DNA of 52,616 nt, taken from positions 1 to 52,616 of the forward strand of contig JALWQB010000168.1 of NCBI GenBank assembly GCA_026994795.1. Reading direction: 5' to 3'. Under the pieces are notes generated by a model, which made no database searches, had not been told where the DNA came from, and saw nothing but the letters and a program-made list of their open reading frames with translations. Origin of the DNA: Deltaproteobacteria bacterium (GTDB lineage Bacteria > Desulfobacterota > Dissulfuribacteria > Dissulfuribacterales > Dissulfuribacteraceae). Position 1 is the first letter of the stretch. Each line of letters opens with the position of its first letter. Positions 25,712 through 34,480 of the stretch are shown here, in pieces. A program made the position numbers and the translations under genes.

Positions 25712-26392
25712 TTATCTTCCAAATACGCTTTCAATTTCTTCAAGCCCTGCTGTCTCTTCAGTATTCATGGTAAGTTTTATAGAGCCGTCTTCAGACAGGT
25801 TAAGCCCCTTGACAAGGCCCATTGTAAGGACTGATGTCTCCACATCATTACCCTCAATGTCTCTTCCTATTGCGGATATGGTATATGACCCCTCTGGCAT
25901 TTCCTCACCGGCATCATTGAGGCCATCCCACTTAAATGCCTTTTCTCCACTTTCAATCTCTCCAATGTCAAGGCTCCTTATGACCCTGCCAAGCGGGTCC
26001 TTTATGGTAATGATGGTTGAGGCGGTATTGTCTTCAGGCCTTATCTTAAATGTAGGCGCCCCTTCCTCAGTAAGCTCAAACTTATTCCCCTCATAGGCCA
26101 CTTCCTTTCCTATAAAGGATACTGAGTTCATAAGGCTGCGCTGTTGGGTCGCCTCCACAAGTTTATCCATTGCCTCATTGCTCTTATACATGAGGTCAAC
26201 CATGTTAAACTGGGCCATTTGAGATGCCATATCAGCGCTTTCCATAGGGTTCATAGGGTCCTGATATTGAAGCTGCTTTACAAACAGCTCCATAAAGTCG
26301 TCTCTATCCAGTTGCGTCCTGTCGCTTGAAGGCTTATTAAGCTCTTCCATGCCCTTAGAAAGGTCAGCTGAATTAACAGTGCTTATAAACAT
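25712..26392 (-). CDS. flgD: Flagellar hook capping protein FlgD
   Basis: A 226-residue hook cap protein. The conserved N-terminal motif is DRDDFMELFVKQLQYQDPMNPMESADMASQMAQF (residues 29-62). The C-terminal half (about 90-200) is an Ig-like FlgD domain with AFKWDGLNDAGEEMPEGSYTISA. It sits at the tip of the growing hook and lets FlgE subunits assemble. AGGGG lies 8 bases before the ATG. It is encoded between fliK and flgE, the usual fliK-flgD-flgE order of many bacteria, and probably shares the sigma-54 promoter upstream of fliK. Confidence 0.95.
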   Translation of the reverse strand: MFISTVNSADLSKGMEELNKPSSDRTQLDRDDFMELFVKQLQYQDPMNPMESADMASQMAQFNMVDLMYKSNEAMDKLVEATQQRSLMNSVSFIGKEVAYEGNKFELTEEGAPTFKIRPEDNTASTIITIKDPLGRVIRSLDIGEIESGEKAFKWDGLNDAGEEMPEGSYTISAIGRDIEGNDVETSVLTMGLVKGLNLSEDGSIKLTMNTEETAGLEEIESVFGR

Positions 26393-26457
26393 CTTAATTA
26401 CCCCTGTCTTATTTCTTTTTCTCTATATTTGTTATATTATATGGTTATAAAATAATT

Positions 26458-28893
26458 TTAAATCCTTATGCTGACGCCATGAGGCCCTATAATTATCTCA
26501 TCTGATTGCAATATCCCCGCTCCTTGCTTTTGGGCCGCGCTTTCACTATTTTCAGAGGCAAAAGAAAATGCCTCTTGCCTGTTATGCGGGGCGTTTCCAT
26601 CCCTTTTATCGCTAAAGCCCCATGCGCTATTTCCATCCAAAAGCCCCTGTTCATGGCCTGATACATCAACATTAAAATCACTGAGACTAAAGCCGTTTTG
26701 AGCCAAGGTCTCCTTTAAGATATTATGATTATGCTGCAAAATCCCCTTGACCTCCCTTGCCTCAGCAATAAAATTGAGCCTTACAGAGTTATCATCGTGA
26801 TTTACATGGAGGTCAATCTCTATTTTTCCGAGCTCAGGCGGGTGTATCTTTAGCAAGAGTTTATTTTCTCCTCTTTGTACGGCATTGCCAACCCTTTTTG
26901 AAACCATCCTTACAAATTCCACATTCAATTCCTTATCTTTCCAATAAATAGTCTCTTCCAGCGGTCGTGCCTGATTAGAGCCGTTAATCTGTATATTGGC
27001 CTCTTGTTCTAATCCATCTCCTTTGATGTTAACAATAGAAAAGGCATCCGAGACCCCTTCAATGCCATCTTTGATATGAGAGCCTGCATTAAATATCTGT
27101 CTGTCTCTGTCAACTAAGCTGTCTGAACCATTACCTAAAGAGTTGCCTGATGTATGGGGCCGTCCTGATAGGTTTAAAAATCCTTTATGCGCTTCATGCG
27201 AGCCAGGAGATATCCTCTGCGATGCCTCCTGAGTATTTGAGCCCTTATAAATTTTGAGATTATCCCCGCCAAAAGAGCTTGCATGGAGGTTTAGCGTCCT
27301 TTTAATCTTTTTATTGATTGCGCCTTCGCCTTTTTCCAAAAGACCTTCTTTCAGGAGACCTTTATCCCCAATATCCATATTATCTGTTAAGATATTATTA
27401 TCCGTTGCAGTTTTTCCCTGAACTTCAGCTCCATCTTTTAAAATGGTTTTCATATTGAGGTTAACCCCTTCTTTATGACGGCCTGTGCTGACTGGCCTGT
27501 CTTTTTGCGGCAGCGCCTCCCTGTCTGAATCTGATAGAAATATCTTATCATCTATTGACGCCTTATCCTGATAGCGATCCTGTTTCACATGGTAGGCAGC
27601 CCCCTCTTTCATATCACCGCCTCCTAATACCTCATCAGATAAATATAACCGGGATTTAGCCTCATCAACTTCATCAAAAAGGCCGTTAGCCACTTCCTCG
27701 TTTACCTGTATATCTTGTTTGATGATTTCTTTTGCAGAAATTATGCCTTTTTTAAATATAGGGTTATCAGCCTGAGTAAATGAATTTCTGGAGATGTCCG
27801 CCCCTTCTATCCCCTCTGAATAGGCCTTGTAAGCAGGGCTTAATCTGTCTAATGTAGCCCTTATTATCTCTTGTAATGCCCTAATATCATTTACAGAGAG
27901 GTCTTTAATATCATCAGTGTCCACTGGCGAGCTCCCTGTAACATGGCCATTTTCTTGCGGGGGGGTATCTATAGAGGCGTCTATTATCCCTTTTGTTGGC
28001 TTAGCCTTAACCGCTATGCCTTTTATGTCTTTTGAAGCGTCCTTTGAAATATCCTTTAAGGTATCCTGTTGAGAAAAAGAAGCCATAAAAAATTTATTTA
28101 AAGAGCCTTGTTCATTCTCATCCACCATATCTGATAGCTCTATGGACTTTTTAAGGGAATCACTATCAATATTGGCTTCTTTATAAGGAGCTATTGTATT
28201 ATAAAAGGATAGAATCTCATTAAGCTCACTTAGAGATTTATATATATCATTTAACAGTGAATTATCACTAAATTTGTCAGTCTCTATTAGATCGTTGACG
28301 CCTGAAGCTGCTGCATCTTTTGAGCCTGCTGATATTGCTATCTCTTTACCCTGCCTGACGTCCCCTATTTCATGATCTATTTCTAAGTTGTCTTTGATGG
28401 CAATTGGATTGGTATCACTATTCAAAAATTCATTTAATGTAAATCCGTTATCCGCATCATGTTTTAAATAGTTTATTAAGCTGTTTAATGAGCTGTTTAA
28501 GGCGTCAAATAGCTGTAAAATATCTTGTTGACTATTATCAGGTTCACTATCAATGTCTTGTTTTATGGCATTTGGCTCTAAATTAAGCCCCGTCAACCTG
28601 TTAGATAGGTCTTTTAGGATATCTTTTATGCCTGTTAAAAGCGTTAAGATGGAAATGTTATTTTTTGTTGATATATTGCCATTAGCCTCTATAGAAGTAA
28701 AATCAGCAGGGTTATGACTGTTAAGCCCCTCTGCCGTTATCTCTTTTAAAAGAGAGATAAATCCGTTGCTGTCTCCTTTATAATCACTTAACTTTCCTAT
28801 GTCTTTTAATCCTATAAGCGGGGCATTGGCATCTCCTATATCGGTTATCGCCCCGTTATCAAGGAAATTTATTATTGAGTTGATTTGTATCAT
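26458..28893 (-). CDS. fliK: Flagellar hook-length control protein FliK
   Basis: An 811-residue protein, much longer than the roughly 400 of Salmonella FliK. Only the C-terminus (about residues 640-760) is conserved: VSKRVGNAVQRGENKLLLKIHPPELGKIEIDLHV, the Flg_hook domain that switches export specificity through FlhB. The N-terminal 600 residues are polar, low-complexity and rich in Asp, Ser, Lys and Asn, as expected for a flexible molecular ruler. Start 28893 (MIQINS) is preferred because AGGAG is 9 bases upstream; TTG 28917 is weak. The sigma-54 promoter lies 58 bases upstream. The long ruler suggests a long hook or regulation different from Salmonella. Confidence 0.9.
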   Translation of the reverse strand: MIQINSIINFLDNGAITDIGDANAPLIGLKDIGKLSDYKGDSNGFISLLKEITAEGLNSHNPADFTSIEANGNISTKNNISILTLLTGIKDILKDLSNRLTGLNLEPNAIKQDIDSEPDNSQQDILQLFDALNSSLNSLINYLKHDADNGFTLNEFLNSDTNPIAIKDNLEIDHEIGDVRQGKEIAISAGSKDAAASGVNDLIETDKFSDNSLLNDIYKSLSELNEILSFYNTIAPYKEANIDSDSLKKSIELSDMVDENEQGSLNKFFMASFSQQDTLKDISKDASKDIKGIAVKAKPTKGIIDASIDTPPQENGHVTGSSPVDTDDIKDLSVNDIRALQEIIRATLDRLSPAYKAYSEGIEGADISRNSFTQADNPIFKKGIISAKEIIKQDIQVNEEVANGLFDEVDEAKSRLYLSDEVLGGGDMKEGAAYHVKQDRYQDKASIDDKIFLSDSDREALPQKDRPVSTGRHKEGVNLNMKTILKDGAEVQGKTATDNNILTDNMDIGDKGLLKEGLLEKGEGAINKKIKRTLNLHASSFGGDNLKIYKGSNTQEASQRISPGSHEAHKGFLNLSGRPHTSGNSLGNGSDSLVDRDRQIFNAGSHIKDGIEGVSDAFSIVNIKGDGLEQEANIQINGSNQARPLEETIYWKDKELNVEFVRMVSKRVGNAVQRGENKLLLKIHPPELGKIEIDLHVNHDDNSVRLNFIAEAREVKGILQHNHNILKETLAQNGFSLSDFNVDVSGHEQGLLDGNSAWGFSDKRDGNAPHNRQEAFSFASENSESAAQKQGAGILQSDEIIIGPHGVSIRI

Positions 28894-28950
28894 GCCCTTA
28901 ACTCCTGTCTTAACCAAAGACTATGGCGTTTTGAAAGCAAAATATGGCTC

Positions 28951-28966
28951 TGCAATCTGAGTGCCA
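28951..28966 (-). promoter_or_regulatory. Sigma-54 (RpoN) promoter of fliK-flgD-flgE
   Basis: On the minus strand the 16 bases TGGCACTCAGATTGCA match the -24/-12 consensus TGGCAC-N5-TTGCA at every fixed position. The -12 GC lies about 60 bases before the fliK ATG at 28893. RpoN control of hook genes is standard in many polarly flagellated bacteria. Confidence 0.85.
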
Positions 28967-29157
28967 TAAAGGAGTTAAAAAAGACAGAAAAGACAAGGCA
29001 TTAAAATCTTATAAAAACACATACATATCAATAGGTTAGGTGCACTGTCTAAATGGCCGTTTATACAGGGATTAAAATAAGCTGCGATATTTGAGTTGGG
29101 CATGTGTGCAGGAGAGGAAGTATTTTCCCACTGTATTGTAGGAATTAAGTGCAGGAT

Positions 29158-30099
29158 TTAGGCTTCACAGGCATTTTGATGAACCACTACATTATTCCCC
29201 CCGTCTTTTTTTGCGATATACATAGCCTCATCAGCGCAGCGAATAAGCTCTGACAGGTCATCACGGAGCATATTGTCTGTCCTTACAAACTGGGCAATGC
29301 CTATGCTAAGGGTAGCGCCTCTGGTGTTTAATGAGGCAAAATTACTGCATATCCTCTCTGCAATATTAATCACCTGCTCTATTGATGCCTGCGGGACAAT
29401 AATTGCGAACTCGTCTCCGCCAAACCTGAAGCATGAGTCAACATGCTTGCGAGTAGAAGATATAAGGACATCTGCCAGCATCTTTAATATCTTATCGCCT
29501 TCTTCATGTCCGTAATTGTCGTTTATAGGCTTAAATTTATCTATATCAACAATTAATAAAAATAATGGATATTGCTGCCTGAAGGCGCGTTCAGCCTCTT
29601 CTTCTATGCGCTGCTCAAAGTAGCGCCTGTTAAAGAGGTCAGTCAGCACATCGCGAGTTGAAAGCCTCCTTAATGCGCCCCTAAGATTTCTTTCTTTTAT
29701 TATGCGTCTTAATTTCGCCTCTAACTCATTTAAATTAAAAGGTTTCTGAATAAAATCACTTGCCCCGACATTTATTACGTCAGTATAGCTAAAGTCTTTT
29801 GCATACCCTGTCATTACAATTACATCAACATCAGGCCATCTTGATTTAAGCTCTTTTATAAGCTCCATACCATCCATCCGGGGCATTAAGAGGTCAGTAA
29901 TGACAATTGTCGCCTCTTCTTCTTCCATAAGCCTTAAAACATCAAGGCTGTTTTGAACAGTCCTCACAGAAAAGCCAAGAAATTCAATGAACTGGCTGAC
30001 AATTTTTAATATGCCCTCTTCATCATCCACTACGATAATAGATTGAGGCTCATTGTAAGCGCAATAAATAGCGTCATCGTTACAATTAGATAGTGTCAT
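29158..30099 (-). CDS. Response regulator with diguanylate cyclase output (REC-GGDEF)
   Basis: A 313-residue two-domain protein. The receiver (about residues 18-135) has the acidic pair DD (25-26), phosphoacceptor D69 in ITDLLMP, T/S at VMTGYA and K in FIQKPFN. The GGDEF domain (about 145-305) carries an intact FRFGGDEFAI active motif and the DIDKFKPINDNYGHEEGD metal/substrate segment, so it should make cyclic di-GMP. The inhibitory RxxD site just upstream of GGDEF is KHVD here, so product inhibition may be lost. It follows the REC-only gene by 24 bases and precedes fliK, so it may tune flagellar or surface behaviour. The partner kinase is not in the window. Confidence 0.93.
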   Translation of the reverse strand: MTLSNCNDDAIYCAYNEPQSIIVVDDEEGILKIVSQFIEFLGFSVRTVQNSLDVLRLMEEEEATIVITDLLMPRMDGMELIKELKSRWPDVDVIVMTGYAKDFSYTDVINVGASDFIQKPFNLNELEAKLRRIIKERNLRGALRRLSTRDVLTDLFNRRYFEQRIEEEAERAFRQQYPLFLLIVDIDKFKPINDNYGHEEGDKILKMLADVLISSTRKHVDSCFRFGGDEFAIIVPQASIEQVINIAERICSNFASLNTRGATLSIGIAQFVRTDNMLRDDLSELIRCADEAMYIAKKDGGNNVVVHQNACEA

Positions 30100-30123
30100 T
30101 GACGTCCCCTTTAGCCTATCCCT

Positions 30124-30486
30124 TCAGCCTAAATGACTGCGAATTGATCCCTTTAATTCGTCTAAATTAAAAGATTTGACAATATAGTCATCAGATGCCC
30201 ATGATGCAAGGTCTTGTTTATATTCAGGGTAGGCGCTGCTCAATATGACCGGTATCTCAGGGTGTAACTGCTTCATATTTCTCAATACTTCTATACCGTC
30301 AATCCCGGGCATATTTATATCAAGGATTACCAGATTAGGACGCTCTTCCTCAAATAATTTAAGGGCATCCTCGCCGTTCAGGGCGGAGATTACCTCATAG
30401 CCCTCCTCAGAGAGCTCTTCTTTATAAAGAAGATGTATGCTCTCTTCATCATCTACCAATAGTATCTTTTTACGGTCAGTTGCCAT
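30124..30486 (-). CDS. Single-domain response regulator (CheY/Spo0F-like)
   Basis: A 120-residue receiver domain and nothing else. The acidic pair D12-D13, phosphoacceptor D56 (LVILDINMPGIDG), the LSSAYPE switch segment and the conserved lysine in DDYIVKSFNL are all present. It has no output domain, so it must relay phosphate or bind a partner protein. GGAGG lies upstream of the ATG. It starts the small operon whose second gene is the REC-GGDEF protein 24 bases later, suggesting a phosphorelay between the two. Confidence 0.9.
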   Translation of the reverse strand: MATDRKKILLVDDEESIHLLYKEELSEEGYEVISALNGEDALKLFEEERPNLVILDINMPGIDGIEVLRNMKQLHPEIPVILSSAYPEYKQDLASWASDDYIVKSFNLDELKGSIRSHLG

Positions 30487-30548
30487 GAAAAAACCTCCTT
30501 TAAAAAGGGATTTAAGATATTAAAAGACCAAGAAATACGAATAGTTAA

Positions 30549-31550
30549 TCATCCAATATCTATCTCTCTCAAAAAGCGGGCAGCCTCTTCCGGCGGGGTG
30601 GGATTTATATAGAACCCCGTGCCCCATTCAAAGCCCGCTACCATTGTAAGTTTGGGCATTATCTCAAAGTGCCAGTGATAGTGCTCAAGAAACGGCTTTT
30701 TTAAGGGGGCGGTATGTAGCATATAATTGTAAGGGACATTTGGAAGCGCCCTGTTAAGCCTCCTCATTACCTCACTGAATATGTCAGTAAGCCCCATAAG
30801 CTGGTCATCTGTCATGTCCATATAGGATGACTGGTGTTCCTTAGGAAGCGCCCACAGCTCAAAGGGCGCTCGCGGAGCGAAGGGTGAAAGCACGATAAAT
30901 TCCCTGTTTTCTGCCACTATCCTGATATTTTGACTGCGTTCCTGCCTTATTATATCGCAAAATACGCACCTGTCCTTATATTCGTAATAACGAAGGCAGC
31001 CCTTTATCTCTTCTTCTATCCTGTGCGGCACAATAGGAAGCGCTATAAGCTGAGAGTGAGAGTGCTCTAATGAGGCCCCTGCAGCCTTACCATAGTTTTT
31101 AAATACAATTATATACTTAAATCGCTGGTCATTTTTAAGGTCAAGCATCCTGTCTCTATATGCCCTGAAGATAAGAGACATCTGCTCACGCGACATACGG
31201 GCAGGGGATTCACTGTGGTTGGGCGTTTCAATAATTACCTCATGCGCCCCAATGCCGTTCATCTTGTCATATATCCCCTCTCCCCTCTTATCAAGCTCAC
31301 CCTCAATGATCAGGGCAGGAAACTTATTGGGCACAACACGCAGTGTCCACCCCGGAGTGTTAGGGGCGAAATTCGGCCTCCCGTATGCCAGGACCTCTGG
31401 CGGGGTAGTGGATTCATTCCCCGGACAAAGCGGGCAAAAGCCTCCCTTCACCCTGTCCTTTTCTATAATAAAATCTGACGGGCGCTTTCCCCTATCTTTT
31501 GCAATTATAACCCACCTGCCTATAATAGGGTCTCGTCTTAGCTCTGGCAT
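30549..31550 (-). CDS. galT: Galactose-1-phosphate uridylyltransferase
   Basis: A 333-residue HIT-superfamily enzyme. The active-site motif HSHSQ lies at residues 163-167 with H165 as the nucleotidylated histidine. The zinc-site cysteines in GFCPLC (C39, C42), the second CVFCDI pair and the C-terminal EHYHWHFEIMPK motif are present. It exchanges UMP between UDP-glucose and galactose 1-phosphate in the Leloir pathway; related enzymes act on other hexose 1-phosphates. No other Leloir gene is adjacent. It is separated from the upstream GH57 gene by the 36-bp minisatellite region, so it may have its own promoter. Confidence 0.9.
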   Translation of the reverse strand: MPELRRDPIIGRWVIIAKDRGKRPSDFIIEKDRVKGGFCPLCPGNESTTPPEVLAYGRPNFAPNTPGWTLRVVPNKFPALIIEGELDKRGEGIYDKMNGIGAHEVIIETPNHSESPARMSREQMSLIFRAYRDRMLDLKNDQRFKYIIVFKNYGKAAGASLEHSHSQLIALPIVPHRIEEEIKGCLRYYEYKDRCVFCDIIRQERSQNIRIVAENREFIVLSPFAPRAPFELWALPKEHQSSYMDMTDDQLMGLTDIFSEVMRRLNRALPNVPYNYMLHTAPLKKPFLEHYHWHFEIMPKLTMVAGFEWGTGFYINPTPPEEAARFLREIDIG

Positions 31551-31570
31551 GGTCTTACCTCGTTTATAAC

Positions 31571-31621
31571 AATTAAGGACTGAGTTAAAAGGACTGAGGA
31601 CTGAGTGCTGAGGACTGAGTG
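31571..31621. repeat. Inverted partner of the heptamer repeat array
   Basis: A short block built from GGACTGA units (31575-31620). Its reverse complement matches the main array at 31727 onwards over at least 23 consecutive bases (around GGACTGAGTGCTGAGGACTG). The two blocks are about 70 bases apart in opposite orientation, so they could form a large hairpin in DNA or RNA. Confidence 0.8.
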
Positions 31622-31689
31622 ATTACATTTTTCTTACTTTAAACATTTTTTATATTTCACACCTTGAATTTCGGATTTGTTGTTAAAAC

Positions 31690-31885
31690 ACTCAGCACTC
31701 ATTGACTCAGTCCTCATTGACTCAGTCCTCATTAACTCAGTCCTCAGTCCTCAGCACTCAGTCCTCATTAACTCAGTCCTCAGTCCTCAGCACTCAGTCC
31801 TCATTAACTCAGTCCTCAGTCCTCAGCACTCAGTCCTCATTAACTCAGTCCTCAGTCCTCAGCACTCAGTCCTCATTGACTCAGT
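31690..31885. repeat. Heptamer-based minisatellite, four perfect 36-bp copies
   Basis: Four head-to-tail copies of a 36-bp unit occupy 31727-31762, 31763-31798, 31799-31834 and 31835-31870, flanked by partial units (31690-31726 and 31871-31885). Each unit is mostly a CTCAGTC heptamer with variants (CTCAGCA, CTCATTA). The array ends 7 bases before the GH57 stop codon at 31892. There are no unique spacers, so it is not a CRISPR. The region 31551-31891 holds no real gene; open frames across it are a by-product of the repeat. Confidence 0.92.
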
Positions 31886-31891
31886 CCTTTT

Positions 31892-34093
31892 TTATACAAG
31901 CCATATCCTCTTTTCAAAGTCTTTATCCGGCATACAAAAAGAGACCTCTCCCGCATCCGGCCACCTCTCCACTATAACTTTATCTTTTATGATTTCTATA
32001 AAAAAGTCAACCTTATCGCCTATATTTATATCAAGAATAGAAAATTTTAATGAAAACTCAAAAAGGTCGCAAAATTCATAGTCTATCCACTTATCCTCTT
32101 CATCGTTTCCAGTTACAGCCTCTCCATTTATGAAAAAAGAGCCTTCAGGAAAGGAAAATACGCACTCCTTTCCCCCTTTAATATAGATAATTATGGATAT
32201 ATCGCCGTTTTTCCACTGATCAAGGTCAGTTGGCGTTATTCTTAAAAAGAACTCCTTTTCATTAAAGCCATATAAGACCTCCTTTATATATTCTGCGCTC
32301 TTATACATACTGCCCAGAAACGGGGGCTCAATTGCCCCTGCCCCTGCCCATTCCCAGTAAAAGGAGAGCCTTCCATCAATAACAGGGTATATGAAGGCCA
32401 TAGGCTCTTTTATGCGTATCTGCGCCTTCTTTCGCTTTATAGGCTCTTCAAGGGAAGATGGCCAAGGGGTGTTTAACGCCCCATAAGCCCTTTTTATATA
32501 GCCGCGAAACAGCTCGTCAAATATTGCCCCAAACTCCGTATGAAATTGTTCACCGTACCACCAGAACCAGTCGCTGCCCTCTGCTGCGTAGAGCCACCTC
32601 CTTGCCTCCTTAAACCTCTCTTCATCAATGTTGCCAGCGCCCTCCTGATGGGACAGTGCAAGGCGTGCAAGGAGCAGCTCTTCCCATGCCCTGTTCTCTT
32701 CCTCTCCCCCTATCCAGATGGAAAAATCGCTGTTTATCCACGACCCTGTATGGAGGCTGGATATATCGTACGGCTCAATATTGACATTAAAATAGTCGGA
32801 AATTGTTACAAGCCTCAGGTCATCGTCTTCTAATATGCCATTATAAATCCCGTATAAAAGCCCCTTTCCCCCATCTTCATAATATTCCCACGGGTTCTCG
32901 CCGTCTAATATGATGGCGCATAGCGGCTCGCCCCTTCCCCATCCATGCACCTTACAATCCCTTGATATTGCCCTGAGACGGCCAAGAAAATCTGATACCG
33001 CTGTCTGGGTATCTGTCTTGTGATATACAAATCCAATAAGGTCGCTTAACTCATGTGAGCGAAATACCATATTAATCCCATCTGAGCCCGTGTCACCTGA
33101 TATGTTGTTTGATGTATTATTGTCTGCCCCTCTTGTTATTAAGACCCTATAGGCGTCAAAGAGAGAGCCCCTATCATCCCTTGCGCTTCTAAACAATACG
33201 CCTTCATCAGAGGCCATCCACTCAAAGCCCGCCCTTTTGGCAAGTTGAGCCGTCTCCATTGACACAGAGCCCTCTGACGGCCAGAGCCCTTTTGGAGGTC
33301 TTCCAAACTCTGTCTCTATAAGCTCTTTTGCCATAGCAAGCTGGGAAAGGGCATCTTCAGGGTATGAAAAACGGGAAGGAAGGGTCGCATGAGGCATACA
33401 CCTCCTTGCGCTGTCAGTATCTATGAGGAGGGGAAGGATCGGGTGGTAAAAGGGCGTTGTTGATATGTCAATTATGCCCTTATCCCATGCCTTTTTATAT
33501 CTTTCAAGAAGACCGGAGAGCGTCTCCTTATGGTAGGCAAGGAGGCTCTCTTTTTCATCCTCTGTAAACAGCCTTTCCTTCTGGAATAGGCCGCGGATAA
33601 ATGGATGACGCCTGTGTGAAAAGCCGAGCCATGTTAGGTTAAACCATACCTGAAGGTCAAGAAAGTCTGTATCTGAAAAGGCGCCTGCAACCGCCTCAAG
33701 GTCAATGGCATCTATATCGCGCCCCCTCTTTTCAAGCAGCTGGCGGTATCTCTCATAAGGCTCTACCATTGTAGGCCAGTGGCAGGAGAAAAAATTTTTC
33801 AGGATAAACGCCTTGTCCTGAAGGGAGAGAGCTGATGGATGGGGCTTACTAAGGGTAAAAAAGGTGTCTTCTATGGTCTCATACTGCCTTATCTGATATA
33901 TAAGGGATGGGACTAAATTAAAGGTAACGCCAAAATCCTGAGATTTTTCCCCTATGTCCTCAGCAACGTACAGCATATCGCTATATGCCTTTACCCCGTG
34001 AAGCCTTACCCACGGCATTATGAACTTGCTGTCAAATGGGTCAAGGTAAAGGGGCTGGTGCATATGCCATAGAAATGCTACATTTAAAGGCAC
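31892..34093 (-). CDS. Glycoside hydrolase family 57 protein
   Basis: A 733-residue GH57 enzyme. The family landmarks are FLWHMHQP (residues 8-14), GLWPSEG with the candidate nucleophile E274, and MASDEGV with the candidate acid D296. GH57 enzymes are retaining alpha-glucan hydrolases, 4-alpha-glucanotransferases or branching enzymes; the long C-terminal region (about 500-733) with a beta-rich end is typical of the larger members. No signal peptide, so it should act in the cytoplasm on storage glucan. It starts 3 bases after the DksA-like gene stop and so looks co-translated with it. Its 3' end abuts the minisatellite. The exact reaction is not decided by sequence. Confidence 0.88.
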   Translation of the reverse strand: MPLNVAFLWHMHQPLYLDPFDSKFIMPWVRLHGVKAYSDMLYVAEDIGEKSQDFGVTFNLVPSLIYQIRQYETIEDTFFTLSKPHPSALSLQDKAFILKNFFSCHWPTMVEPYERYRQLLEKRGRDIDAIDLEAVAGAFSDTDFLDLQVWFNLTWLGFSHRRHPFIRGLFQKERLFTEDEKESLLAYHKETLSGLLERYKKAWDKGIIDISTTPFYHPILPLLIDTDSARRCMPHATLPSRFSYPEDALSQLAMAKELIETEFGRPPKGLWPSEGSVSMETAQLAKRAGFEWMASDEGVLFRSARDDRGSLFDAYRVLITRGADNNTSNNISGDTGSDGINMVFRSHELSDLIGFVYHKTDTQTAVSDFLGRLRAISRDCKVHGWGRGEPLCAIILDGENPWEYYEDGGKGLLYGIYNGILEDDDLRLVTISDYFNVNIEPYDISSLHTGSWINSDFSIWIGGEEENRAWEELLLARLALSHQEGAGNIDEERFKEARRWLYAAEGSDWFWWYGEQFHTEFGAIFDELFRGYIKRAYGALNTPWPSSLEEPIKRKKAQIRIKEPMAFIYPVIDGRLSFYWEWAGAGAIEPPFLGSMYKSAEYIKEVLYGFNEKEFFLRITPTDLDQWKNGDISIIIYIKGGKECVFSFPEGSFFINGEAVTGNDEEDKWIDYEFCDLFEFSLKFSILDINIGDKVDFFIEIIKDKVIVERWPDAGEVSFCMPDKDFEKRIWLV

Positions 34094-34096
34094 AGC

Positions 34097-34459
34097 CTAA
34101 AGCCCCCTTAACTTTTCTTCTCGCTCCTGACGGGATTTACACTCTATACACAGAGTTGCGACCGGCCTTGCCTCAAGCCTCTTAAAGCCAATGTCCTCGC
34201 CGCACTCCTCGCACACCCCGTAAGTGCCGTCTTCTATGCGCTCAAGCGCCTTTTTAATCTTCTTAATGAGCTTTCGCTCCCTGTCGCGCAGGCGAAGCTC
34301 AAAACTTCTGTCTGACTCAACTGTCGCCCTGTCTGTAAGGTCAGGATAATGGCCATTCATATCTGTCATGTCTTCAAGCGTCTGTTCCGCCTCTCCAAGC
34401 AGCTCCTTTAACTTGTCTTCAAGCATCTTTTTAAAGTAATCAAGCTGTTTCTGTTCCAT
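34097..34459 (-). CDS. DksA/TraR-type zinc-finger regulator
   Basis: A 120-residue protein with a coiled-coil N-terminal half (about residues 1-75) and a C4 zinc finger (CEECGEDIGFKRLEARPVATLCIEC, about 83-108). It resembles DksA, which binds the RNA polymerase secondary channel and works with ppGpp; the coiled-coil tip typically bears two Asp residues, and a TDRATVE acidic segment is present here. It lies 21 bases after moaC and 3 bases before the GH57 gene. Sequence alone does not separate true DksA from DksA-like paralogues. Confidence 0.88.
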   Translation of the reverse strand: MEQKQLDYFKKMLEDKLKELLGEAEQTLEDMTDMNGHYPDLTDRATVESDRSFELRLRDRERKLIKKIKKALERIEDGTYGVCEECGEDIGFKRLEARPVATLCIECKSRQEREEKLRGL

Positions 34460-34480
34460 CTGTTCCTCCAGCAGTGTTTT

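Noticed and set aside
31690-31885. Possible CRISPR array
   Set aside because: Repeat units are directly adjacent with no unique spacers and no cas genes are in the window.
31677-32081. Long open frames across the minisatellite (up to 134 codons) on the plus strand
   Set aside because: Openness comes from the 36-bp repeat itself (a multiple of three without stops); product is pure repeat, partly antisense to the GH57 gene.
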